NCBI GenBank assembly: GCA_940337035.1
Contig: CALNHX010001047.1
Coordinates: forward strand, 62,001-126,000
Origin: Agriotes lineatus
Taxonomy: Eukaryota > Arthropoda > Insecta > Coleoptera > Elateridae
Length of the DNA stretch: 64,000 nucleotides
Reading direction: 5' to 3'
Shown here in pieces: positions 34,368 through 44,813 of the stretch (position 1 is its first letter; each line of letters opens with the position of its first letter). The position numbers and the translations under genes are program-made. The notes beneath the pieces are model-generated. The model made no database searches, was not told the DNA's origin, and was given only the letters and a program-made list of their open reading frames with translations.

Positions 34368-34973
34368 CTATAGATTTGGTAAACTTCTGTTAATAGATTG
34401 TACGAAACACTGGTATCTATACCTGTTCAATGATACACAGTGTTTTGATCCATACAGAAGAAGAAATTGTTCTCCCACTTTATCTATTTCCTCTGGGGAC
34501 GCGTTTGGGTCTTTGAAAATTTGAACAGCCTTCTGTAAGTTTTTCTCTTTCTGTAGAAGTTTAACGAACTTCATTTTTCCCTGCCTGTATAGTGCGGAAA
34601 CAGTATCGCAGCCACTAGATGCATGCAGAAATAAAATGTTGTACCTAATTGAATTATCCAAATTTATATTATGGGGTGCATACATCCTGCTCCTAGACTT
34701 TCCCTTGCCTGGCTTCAGAAAATAAATGTTAGAGCGAGACTCATTCAAGGCGGTAAGAATTACCAATAAATCAGTGTCTTCGCCTATTATAATTACTGAT
34801 TTGTAGTAAATTGATTCTTCAATTGCAGTGTTGACAGTTAAGGTATCAGCATCTTCGGCAGCCTGCTTGACTCTGAAAGCTTCGTTCGTTAATCGTTTAC
34901 ACATCATCGAGATCATTCGACATTTATTTCTTTCATTTAACAAGAATTTTCTCTGGGATACAGTTGCTGTCAT
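34368..34973 (-). pseudogene. PIN/FEN1-like nuclease domain protein, C-terminally frameshifted
   Basis: The ATG at 34973 opens 201 codons. Acidic motifs typical of a PIN/FEN1-type nuclease are present in order: AEDADTL, IIGEDTDLLVIL and LHASSGCDTVSAL. An FLKPGKGK loop lies between them, and a GEQFLLLYG helix follows. The fold is known to bind two metal ions through these Asp/Glu residues. After RYQCFVQSIN the frame ends, while the next conserved block (ASLPPTKDAARSHSFRTY) continues in another frame below about 34385, so one base has been gained or lost. No CXC domain was found downstream. The same gene family occurs at 41690-42580. It is repetitive and transposon-associated here; its role is unknown. 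Confidence 0.75.
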
Positions 34974-34979
34974 TTCGTC

Positions 34980-35289
34980 ATAGTGATTTTATAAATAGCC
35001 AAAATTTGATTTTTAATCTTTAACTTTGTATCCCGAATCCGGGCCAAGTTGAGCATTGTACCGCCAGATGCAAGCACATAAAGCACCAGCTTCTACACCA
35101 CAAGTATTATACATACATACATACATACAAGCATTTGTCAAAAATTTTCAAAAATTGCAATTTATACAGAAACCATACACAATAGAGCGTTAGTTCAAGA
35201 GCCAAATTTTCTCTAAAATTTTAAGCTGAATTCAAGAATGTAATAATATACTGGGTGTTCTATTTAAAATAGGAGTTAATAAAGAGATA
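34980..35289. other. Internal region of the nuclease element with microsatellite
   Basis: Contains (catacata)n at about 35108-35130; no coding sequence recognised. Confidence 0.5.
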
Positions 35290-35859
35290 TTCTGCTCACA
35301 AACAGACACACAGACAGAGCAATGAACAAAAACATGTTTTTTGGGTTCAGGGGACTTTAAAAAGTGAAGATCTGTTGAAAACTTAATTTCGAAATTTTGG
35401 GGTGAATCCAATACTTACTTCTTTTATCGTAAAAGAAAGTAACAAGCAAATGCTCGAAAAAAAAATATTTCGACGCCTATGAATTCCAAACAAGCGAATG
35501 TATGACAAAAATGTATAGAACATTTTTTGTAGAGAATCTACGTATTTTGCTCAAAAGTTGATACTAATCGAGATATTCACTAATATTAAGAAAAATATAA
35601 AAATTTGGACCTTTTTTTAAGCATAGCGGTTAAATCCGAGCCTGTCAAGGGGTGCAAAAATAATATATATTTTCTGAGTCCCAACAGAACAGATTAAAAT
35701 TTATTCCAGCCATTTTAAAAAACTTATCGACTGGCCTATGACTCAATACACTACAACTATGATAATATATTTTTGACAGAAAAATAACCAAAAATATGAC
35801 ATATTTTTATGTAATTTTTGATAGAAATTAAAATTGTCTTATTTAAGTATAATAATAAT

Positions 35860-36125
35860 AAATAAGGATCTCGGGTGGTGTAACTTGAACAAGCGTCCAC
35901 GTTCGATCAGCAGAGTTAAGCAACGCTCTCTATGGTCAGAACTTAGATGGGAGTTCCAAGACTGCTTCTCCCGGCACCTCGTGGTACGGCTGCCACGGAA
36001 AAAAGTTGGTCCCGGTTGTCATAATAACATCATGACAGTCGTTAGTGGGGTTAGAAGTCTCCATAAAAGGTACAGTGACGCCTATAATTGGCCTAACGGC
36101 TGTTGGCGGAGTGCGGAATAAAATA
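35860..36125 (+). mobile_element. 5S-rRNA-derived SINE or 5S pseudogene
   Basis: The block cgatcagcagagttaagcaa and, 20 nt later, ggtcagaacttagatgggag match the internal promoter part of animal 5S rRNA in the right order and spacing. The body after 36000 is unlike 5S and ends in an A-rich tail (aataaaataaaacaata), which favours a SINE of the 5S-headed (SINE3) type. Confidence 0.7.
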
Positions 36126-36553
36126 AAACAATATAATCGTGACTTCAGAAAAAACTACAATGAATGCCAAAAAAGTGTCTTTACCTGACTCGACGGCTGA
36201 AATGCTCGGCTTTTATGTAGTATACTATTTGTTATATAAGTAAACAGATAAAGTAGCAACAGTAGCAACTTTACATGCATAATCTGTTAAGGCAACACTT
36301 TTAACTTGTCAATCAAGTCACATAACTTGTATTTTATGTTTGAAAAAAATTTTTATTTATTATACGTGCTTCTTATTTAGGCCAGTCGTCAGGAATTTCA
36401 TTTCAGTAATAATCTCTGGAAAGCTGGAAATTGTCGTTTAGCACTTTTAATATTATACTACTATAGGAAATAACATGCGAAGATTAGAATTTTTGGTAAT
36501 ATCCTTTTTTTCTTAACTTCTACAGAAAAATAGTGTATTACTAATATTAATGG

Positions 36554-36682
36554 CTATTTTTGTATCTAGAATGCGAAATGCTACTTTTGCGTTCAAGAAT
36601 GGAAGTTATTTTGTCGAGCTTTAGCGAGGCAAAATACCCATTCTAGAACATAAAAGTATTTCGCAGTTAAGTGACAAAAAAG
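36554..36682. repeat. ~130-bp foldback
   Basis: gtatctagaatgcgaaatgc and its approximate inverse flank a centre containing gtcgagctttagcgaggc. Confidence 0.75.
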
Positions 36683-39600
36683 AATCACTTTGCTTACTGA
36701 GAATTTAACGAAAATGTCAACATTTGATGACAGTTTTCGAAAAAGATAATTAAATGCTTCATCGAAATCTATTGCGATATATTTTTGTGCGACTATTAGT
36801 TTAGCTAGAAACAAAGTTGGACTAAACATGAACATCCGGAAAACAAACATAATGACGAACGTCTCTGATGTCCGAATAATACATATTACTATGAACTAGG
36901 GCCCCCAACTACTTTACTTTAATAAAATAAAATATGATTGGAAAAGGGTGCTCCTAAATTCACGTATTGATATAAGAATAGTGCTGCCTGTGCACGATCT
37001 TAGGCTTATTAAAAATACAAATATTTTATTACAAAATTGAACGATTTTGGTGGCTTTATTTTATTTTAATTATGTGCAATAAAATTCGGTTGCTCCGGTG
37101 AACATAAAACTCTGTGTCATGGGTTAGGTCGCTAAACTAGAAATACTGAGTAGAGCAAACTAATTTTTAGTAGCTCCAATTCAATTAGGATTCTTTACTT
37201 GTGAACGCACCACAACTACATCTGCAGTAGCTAACCTCAGAAACTGACATGAACACAAAGCATTGTGCCCTCGTACAAATCGAAATAATTGATTTGAATC
37301 ACTGCCAAAATCAGCAAAATACCACAGGTATGTAACATTTATTCTCGCATAGCAACAGTACTAACGGCTTTTGTTCTATCGTGACGTATGAGTGACGCCA
37401 ACTATCATTTGTTCCATATCCGGCCGAAAGTGAAAAATGCAGCGTCATCCTGCATTTTTGAGGGACGCTACCTAAATTTCTGGATTCTGGAATGCACTGG
37501 ACAATTGGGAACTGCAGCAATGCGTAGGGCAAACTCCAATCTTGTAGGCCCCAGCAATATAAACGAGCTCTGGACCATAAAAATTGCGCAAATACCTGGT
37601 TTTTCAGAAGCCTTCGATACTGCTCCGCACTTCTCAGGGTACGCCAACTCCTTTTCTTAGCTGCAAACGGCCTGGTGACTCTGATCTCTGCTTGAAGTTC
37701 TGCGTGGAGGCCTCCTCTAGGTGTTGAAGGCACCAAACTTAGCTCCAAACTAGGTTTTGTCGAAGACGAATATTCACCAATTACAGCACTTAAAGACTGG
37801 AAAACTGGTTCTAATTGTGCGCAACACTTTACTGGTTAAATAAAATCAACACTTGTACTAAAATGTATATGTTTTATTAATAAATTCAAACTGTTTTATG
37901 GGAGCTGATGTGAAACAGTGTTAACGGCTTGGGCAATTTCAAAGCTCTCTGTGTGGTTGTTAAACAAAAGAAAATCTCGTATCTTAGCAACATCTCACCA
38001 CGATTGTTTTAAAAGGAAATAAGGTTTGATATTTAAAATTAACTTATAGAATAAGGTTTTGATAACATTTTTAATTCTTACAGGTTAAGTAATGTTTTTC
38101 TTAGGTTAGAATGCACTAAACTTAATACTCTGCTATTTCACTGTGTTTTTAATCGCACTGTTATATTTTGTAGTTTATTATACACTTAATGTCCTTTGTT
38201 CTATTTGAGCCCAGGAACGTAACCCTTTTGAACTAGCTTTTCATGTTACCTTTGCCTCAATTTGTGAAACTCAGCTGCACCATCAGTGCATTTATCTCAA
38301 TAAAAGTAAGCTAAGCTTGCACTAATTAAAATAGTTAATTCTGTGCCTCGGTTTGATTTTTAATGCATTATAGTTCAAGTGGCTAGCAGAATTGGTGAGA
38401 CCACAAAACCATCTCAATATAAACAACAAAACAATAAAGACGGTGGACGAGTACATATTGTTCTGGATATGCTAGCTCCTCGTCGGCTGCATAGTCATTA
38501 ATTATGTATTACAAAAGCACCACGTTATGTGACCTTATGTTATATTTTGGAATTATCTCATATATTTGAAATAATCATATAATTTATGTATTCAATATTT
38601 TACTTTATGTTGCCCTTTATTAATACAATGCCCCGTTAGTTAAACTATAATTATAATTGCTTTCAAATCAAGTACTCTTATTTCAGGGTGGTTCGCCAAA
38701 TCTAGATCTATTAGTTGAATTTCAAATTATATTTAATGACACTTGCTGTCAAACTGATTTCCACACCTTTTCAAACCAGGTATTGACAAATCTATTTTTT
38801 TACATTGACATAATTATTAATTAATTCATTAAAATAATTACTGTTTTGTATTTTACTTTTTCCCTATTTCTCGTTATTTAAAATGTTTTGATATTAATTA
38901 CTAACACAAACCTTATCACTTCTTAAGCTCACTCTGCAAATATCCAAACACTACCGCTCCTTCTCTCAAGAGATCCCGATGTTCACCTTGTGTGATACCG
39001 ACAGCCTGTTCCTGTCAACCAATTCCAAATATCTGCTGAATCCAGCTTCAATCCCTCATCAAACGTCAACTTTAACTCCAATAGACTCCTGGTAAGTTTC
39101 AGCTTTATAAATGAATCTGATCTTATCTTGTTTATTCCTTAGATAGTCCTCTGCACTCAGCAATCCCCTCAGAAGCCTTCCAATTCTAGTAGCACTCCTA
39201 CTAACCTCCTTCTAGATGAATGACCTTACTTCCATACAACCACCAATGTCAAAAATAAATATTTAATTATGTGCCACGTTCACCGATAAATCCAAACTGT
39301 ATTCGTCAATATCTTCACAGATTGTCCAGCCCAATAAAATTAATATTTCACTTTCATTTCTATACCTCTTAGATTTGTTAACAGCATTACTATTTGTATA
39401 TAACCAAACAACTATACAAATAATATATAAATTTCTAGTTTTATTTGCTCAAAATTATAACATTGCAAGATTAATTGTACATTTTTTGATGAGTTTATTT
39501 ATGTAACTAAACTAAACAAAAATTTCATTCCTATGACACTCTTTTCAATTTGAAATATTATATTGTTACAGGATATTCATTCTGATTATTATAACAAATA

Positions 39601-39879
39601 CATTTGTCAATTGCAACCTTGGCTTGTTCTTTATTAACATTCACTGCAACCATCAAATTTGTATATTCAATTAATATCTTAATATCAAATTACCTCTCTC
39701 ATTGTCTCAATTAATTTCATTATTAATATTTAAAAATGAACACCCATCAAGATTTAATTATAGTAATCTTCCAAATTTATTAGTTTTAAATATTTCTTTG
39801 TTATGACTGGTCATACCACTTCGTGTATCATAATAATATATTTCGTCAGAAACTATCTATGACATAACCAAAACAAAAA
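36683..39879. other. Long AT-rich stretch without a supported gene
   Basis: A moderately GC-richer segment at 37310-37750 has a 145-codon minus-strand frame that resembles nothing I know; I do not call it. The rest (37.9-39.9 kb) is AT-rich with no repeats or exons that I can support. Confidence 0.5.
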
Positions 39880-39884
39880 GCCGG

Positions 39885-40240
39885 AATAGATAGAAGGGTA
39901 ACATTGTCATGGACGGCATTTAGAAAGTGTTCAAATCAAAACTCCCCCAATATCTCAAAATGAGAGTGTTTAACCAATGTATACTCCCAACACTCACGTA
40001 CACCTCAGAAATCTGGATATTGACGAAAACAAACATCGAAAGGATTAAAATAACACAAAGAAAAATTGAAAGGGCAATGTTGGGTATACGGTTACAGGAT
40101 AGGAAGGACCAACGAGTGGATTCGAAACAAAACCAAGACGGTCGATGTAGCAAAACGCATAGCACAATTAAAATGGCAATGGGCCGGGCATCTGGCAAGG
40201 AGGGTAGACGATAGGTGGAGTAGAAGGGCGATAGAAGGGT
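39885..40240 (+). pseudogene. 3' end of a non-LTR retrotransposon (RTE-like) with frame breaks
   Basis: Plus-strand motifs VFNQCILPTLTYTSEIW and ERAMLGIRLQDRK in one frame are followed in another by NEWIRNKTKTVDVAKRIAQL and KWQWAGHLARR. They correspond, in order, to the C-terminal part of the RTE copy at 54989-56104. 5' truncated and decayed. Confidence 0.8.
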
Positions 40241-40937
40241 AACCCAAAAGAGGAAATTTTTACATGCAATTCTTGGTAACAGCATTTTGTGTTAATGGCT
40301 GGGTGGGGGGCTGTGCTCTGAGTCTAACTTTAAGTTTTCGGATCGATCGGAGAAATTGTTTTTCCGCAATATCGGAAGAAGTGTTGAAAACGATTTTTCA
40401 GCAATTTCTTGTTTCCTGTTGCTCTGGCACTGGAATTGCATCAATACAAGTTTGTAGTTTATGAAATGCCTTTTTCTCGTGCGCTCAACAATTCAAAAGT
40501 TGTTATCCCATAAAGCCAAGAAATTAAGGGTTGAAATGGGTTTTACGTAAATATATCGCTTTCCTACGATAAAAAATACTCTTATATTTTTTGTAGAACA
40601 ACTAATTTGCATAAAATTTGTGTATGAGTATTTTTCCATTTGAACAATTATTTACCGTTCTACAGAGATGTGTGCACTTTCGAACGGCACTGTTCCTTTG
40701 AGGTACAGTTTGTAGCGCGTCTTTTTATGTGGTCTCCCCGATATGCCTACTCCACGAAATGTATTTCTAACAGTCTCACACTTCCCATGGTCTTTTTGAT
40801 GAACCGGGTTCTGCATCGTTGATCCCACTCATTGCAGAATCGTTGATTTTATCGCCCTTGTCAAGTTGTGTTTCCTTTGAAAAGAGCTCGGAAAGAGAAA
40901 ATATGTCGTTGTCGTAGTTGATGTGATATTCAAGAGT

Positions 40938-41138
40938 AATACCACAAGTAGTGGATATATTTTTGACAAATATTTTGCCGTTTCCATGTAAATTATTGCG
41001 TTTAAATTTCACGAAACAAAATCATATCAGCCTTCGGCTCGTGACATTTAAGTGTGATTTTGTTGAGTGAAATTTGCAATAATTTTTATAGAAATGTCAA
41101 AATATTTTAAAAAAATATATCCACTTCGAGTGGTATTT
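40938..41138. mobile_element. 201-bp foldback MITE
   Basis: aataccacaagtagtggata at the left is nearly mirrored by tatccacttcgagtggtatt; the centre carries cagccttcggctcg. Confidence 0.8.
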
Positions 41139-41140
41139 GG

Positions 41141-41443
41141 GACGACTATTTAACAATATTAATACATTACGATTGAATTTATTGAAAAATAATCCAACAA
41201 TTAATATTCATCCTCAATTAAATTCGGCGGAATACTTCCAAAATACAATATTTTAAAATTTTTAACGCAAGCTAAACTTGCTAAGCGATATTTCGCAACA
41301 AGGCTATTTACTTTTTGAGTATGTACATTGTTTTCTGAATATTTTGCATGGTGCCCAATATTCAGTGATATACTGCTGTTATTGGTTGAAAAAAGCAAAT
41401 GTCTGCAATATGATTACCTATGTTGTAGTGTTGAATAGTCGTC
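41141..41443. mobile_element. ~300-bp MITE-like insertion
   Basis: Bounded by gacgactatttaa and its near inverse ttgaatagtcgtc; AT-rich, non-coding, and inserted in the inverted nuclease copy. Confidence 0.55.
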
Positions 41444-41689
41444 AACATCTGTAGTAAGCATTCTGGAGAATTCCTGCACGTTCTCACAGGATTCTCCGGC
41501 GGGAATCAAATGGCGGTGCACTTTAAACCGTACGGTCACTTTTCTTTCAGCCCCATCTTCCCGCGGGTAGAGCGTCACTAAACTTAAACAAAATAAAAAT
41601 TTATATTCAAAATGAACGATTTACGACTCACCATGTGAAGAACAATCAATTCGGGTATTCTGTTATTTGATTAATTTTTTTATTCTAGA

Positions 41690-42580
41690 CTGTAATGTGT
41701 TTTTCTTTGCAAGCCCGGAAACGGAACAGCATTACTCTACATCATGTGTGAAACACGGCGATGCTGTATCAAAGCATATCTTTTTCTTGCATGCATTTTC
41801 TGGTTGTGGCACAACATCGGCTGCTTACGGTATGGGCAAAGTGAAATTTCTTAAATCCCTAGAAAAGACACCTACCCTGGAATCTGCAGCGAATCACTTT
41901 GTACAGAAAGATGTAGACGGGGATATCATCGCATTAGCGGGAGAGCAATTTTTATTGCGTTGTACGGTGGAGACATCCATAAAGACAAGTCAATCAACTT
42001 GCTGCGATACAAACACTTCGCGAAATCCCTTGCGCAGTCAACGTTTAATCTGGCATCCCTGCCACCTACAAAAGACACGGCCAGGATGCACGCATTCCGG
42101 ACATAGCATCAAGTTCAAACCTGACTTGGAAATGACACTCTACCCGAGGAAAGATGGGGCTGGTAGAAACGTGGCCGTACGTTTACACCGGTGCCTAGCA
42201 CTGAGCCTCCCGCGCCTACTGCAATAATTAAATTAATTTCATGCGGGTGTAACACCAAATGTGGAAAGGCTTGTGGCTGCCGCAAAGCGGGTTTAAAGTG
42301 CACCGCCATTTGCTTCATATGCGCCGGGGAATCCTGTGAGAATGTGCAAGAAATCTCCAGAATGCTTCCTACAGATGAAGACGAATACCACACCAGCTAC
42401 GACGATAACATATTTTCTCTTCCCGAGTTCGTTTCAAGGGAAACACAATTTAACAAGGGCGACAAAATTGACGATTCTGCAATGATTGGAATTGACGATG
42501 CAGAACCCGGCCCATCAAAAAGACCAAGGGAAGTGTATAAATACACTTCGTGGATTAGGCCTATAGGGGAGACCACGTAA
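41690..42580 (+). pseudogene. PIN/FEN1-like nuclease with C-terminal CXC (tesmin/TSO1-type) domain, decayed
   Basis: After an AG-like junction at 41690 the frame reads the nuclease segment (KHIFFLHAFSGC, GMGKVKFLKSLEK, GEQFLL). The frame breaks near 41957 and the conserved block LLRYKHFAKSLAQ follows in another frame, with a stop at the position of FRTY. A Cys-rich segment at about 42235-42355 (CGCNTKCGKACGCRKAG...C) fits a CXC domain, which binds zinc and DNA in tesmin/TSO1 proteins. An acidic tail follows. In the SGCDT motif Asp is replaced by Gly (SGCGT), removing a metal ligand. The N-terminal third is missing here. Related to 34368-34973 and to the fragment at 43290. Confidence 0.75.
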
Positions 42581-43140
42581 AAAAAACGCGCCACAAGCTG
42601 TACCTCAAAGGTGGTGTGGAAAACAGTTGGTGCGACACACTCGAAGGAACAGGGCCGTTCAAAAGTGCACACTAAATGTACGGTTTACGTGACTTGCAAC
42701 ATTTGCGGCGCTGTAGAACGGTAAATAATTGTCGAAATGGAAAAATATTCAAACACAAATTTTATGAAAATTAGTTGTTCTACAAAAAATATAAGAGTAT
42801 TCTTTATCGTAGGATTAACTAAAAGCGATATATTTACGTAAAACCCATTTCAACCCTTAATTTTTGGCTTTATGGGGTAACAACTTTTGAATTGTTGAGC
42901 GCACGAGAAAAAGGTATTTCCAAAAGTTGTGAGGAATTTCATAAACTATAAACTTGTATTGGTGCAATTTCAGCGTCAGAGCAATAGAATACGAGAAATT
43001 GCTAAAAAACCGTTTTCAACACTTCTTCCGATATTGCGGGAAAAAAAATTCTCCGATCGATCCGAAAACTTAAAGTTAGACTCAGAGCACAGCCCCCCAC
43101 CCACCCATTAACCCAAAATACTGTTACCAAGAATTGCACG
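42581..43140. repeat. Right arm (3' non-coding part) of the nuclease-CXC palindrome
   Basis: Inverse of 40264-40720. Shares, for example, ctccgatcgatccgaaaact, caattcttggtaacag (as inverse) and tttacgtaaaacccatttca. Confidence 0.85.
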
Positions 43141-43289
43141 TAAAGCCCTATTAACGATTTCCCTGGCGCCTGTACTATAGATAAAACAGCAGGAAATAGA
43201 TGGATGGGTGCTGCCACGAACTTCACAACATAGCAACTATGAGGGGGGGGGCGTACATCTAGAAATAGATATCAGACGACGCTGATGGT

Positions 43290-43480
43290 AATGATGATGA
43301 ATAGTGTAGAAGATATCAGTCGCATCTTGTTCTTACTATTAGTTAGAAATTCTGCTTGTCCAAGAGTGACATTAATTGCATCTTCCACTTTCACTTCAAC
43401 ATGTGTAGTAGTGGATGATCTGCCCAAATGTTGTTCGTCTTTTGTGTTGGGTTTTTCACTACATTCATCTAGCCTCCCCA
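43290..43480 (-). pseudogene. N-terminal fragment of the PIN-nuclease family
   Basis: Minus-strand VTLGQAEFLTNSKNKMRLIS corresponds to the start of the 34973 gene (TVSQRKFLLNERNKCRMISM). It ends after this block. It is probably the missing N-terminal part of the neighbouring locus in inverted orientation. Confidence 0.6.
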
Positions 43481-43499
43481 CTTCCTTGAACCCCTTATA

Positions 43500-44267
43500 T
43501 AATACACTTGGAGGGAATATTACAAGTTCATAGGCGTTTATGTTTTTTTTGAACTAACAGAAAAAGTAACATTTTTACCTCCTCCATATCTCCGTAATTC
43601 TTTACTGGAGCGCAAAAATGCATGACCATTTTTATGGTAAATTAAATTTATATTAATTTTTTATAGAATAAAGTTTGCGCTAAACCTCATAGTTAACGAG
43701 ATATTTGCGACAAACTGTTGAAACCTACCATTTTACCAACTTTCCACCCCTCTCCCGCCTAAACCCGACGCGCAAGGTCGTGCAACTTTTTACCACTTAC
43801 TAAGAGGAGGGTACTAAACAGTTGCCGCTGGGTAGAACTTTCTTTTTTGGATGTTTGGGTTAAACCCTAGTTTTACTGTACTATAAATGTATTTCTGTCC
43901 CACCACCCCTTTCCTATTGGACATCACATCGTATCGCTACGTATAGAAATATAGGCAGATGAAAAGATAAATTGTCACGAAGCATACGAGCTAGGAATAC
44001 CTTAAATGAAGGTATGGAAAGAGAAAACGGCGACATTAGTCTACTTTCAACTTCCAAAACAAGAAAATTTGTATAATACAACCAGGATAAGTCTTACAGG
44101 GAATACGACATCGACGTAAAAAACGTGTCTTTAGCGCGTGATTGGGTGAAAAGACTAGGGAACTCCAATAAAGTACCAACTAATTGCAAATGGAAAATTG
44201 AGAGCACTTAATACTAAATACTTCGTTATTTCCTCAATTGCTCTAAAGTATAACCCTTCTTTGATAC
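43500..44267. other. Spacer before the third repeat region; no gene seen
   Basis: A poly-G run at 43244-43252 precedes it. The segment 43550-43750 (ctccatatctccgtaattct ... ttaacgagatatttgcgac) looks like transposon end sequence, but I cannot place it. Confidence 0.4.
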
Positions 44268-44813
44268 TGTTACGTTCTTAACGTTCGGGCTATTTAAAAT
44301 CATACGACGAACATGGGTTCAAATATTTATTTACAAGAATGAATTATTACGATTATTGTTATTTACAAACACACGAGAGAATTATCAAGCAGATCACAAA
44401 TTACTTTTAAACTACGGCACTATTTCTAACAACTATTATTATTTATTTATATCACTCTTAAACACTAACGATGTATTTCTATTACATACGGATTTATTTA
44501 TTTCACGCGTTTTATTTATATGGGAGCTCGCCGCCCTGATGTTGAATTCCAACTGAACTGCAGGTCTGAAGGTCGCGCATTTATATTTCACTGGGGAGAT
44601 TCCAGAATCCTCGCGAATGCACTCCGGCATTCGCAGGTGTTGTTCTCGTAAGCGAGCGTGAGTCATTCAGTACACCTGGTTCTAGGGCGCTTCCCGAGCA
44701 TTCGACCGCTGTGACTCATATTTCTGCAGCCGCCTCGAGAAGCTCTGGAACGCTCGCGTATTAATCGCCAAGGCTGCTGACTCATCCATCCCTCGGCCCT
44801 CAGGATCGTAACA
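44268..44813 (-). mobile_element. 3' LTR of the macrodomain gypsy element
   Basis: 546 bp, TGTTACG...CGTAACA. The last 44 or so codons of pol lie within it (44682-44813). Confidence 0.95.

Larger units (their letters stand above)
33557..35739 (-). mobile_element. ~2.2-kb element with ~450-500-bp inverted arms and a PIN/FEN1-like nuclease gene
   Basis: The left arm (33557-34075) and right arm (about 35290-35739) are inverse copies that look more than 90% identical. They begin ataggccagtcga and contain ggggtgcaaaaataatatat and a gtgtctgtctgt block. The nuclease frame (34368-34973) lies between them. A further copy of the ggccagtcg terminus is at 36379. No target duplication is obvious. The superfamily is unknown. 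Confidence 0.75.
40264..41580 (-). pseudogene. Inverted partial copy of the nuclease-CXC locus, interrupted by two foldbacks
   Basis: Reverse complement of parts of 42110-43140. The stretch 41446-41580 matches the coding region before and inside the CXC domain, with a deletion of the preceding block. 40700-40925 matches the acidic tail (DDNIFSLPEF-like), and 40264-40690 matches the 3' untranslated part. Bases 40938-41138 and 41141-41443 are insertions. Confidence 0.75.

Noticed and set aside
37311..37748. 145-codon minus-strand frame in a slightly GC-richer block
   Set aside because: No recognisable motif, no splice or promoter support, and an equally long plus-strand frame overlaps it.
38985..39095. 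CDTDSLFLS, resembling the DTDS motif of family B DNA polymerases, near the palindrome with a possible Polinton-like protein
   Set aside because: No other polymerase motif is found on either side in any frame; nine residues by chance are not enough.
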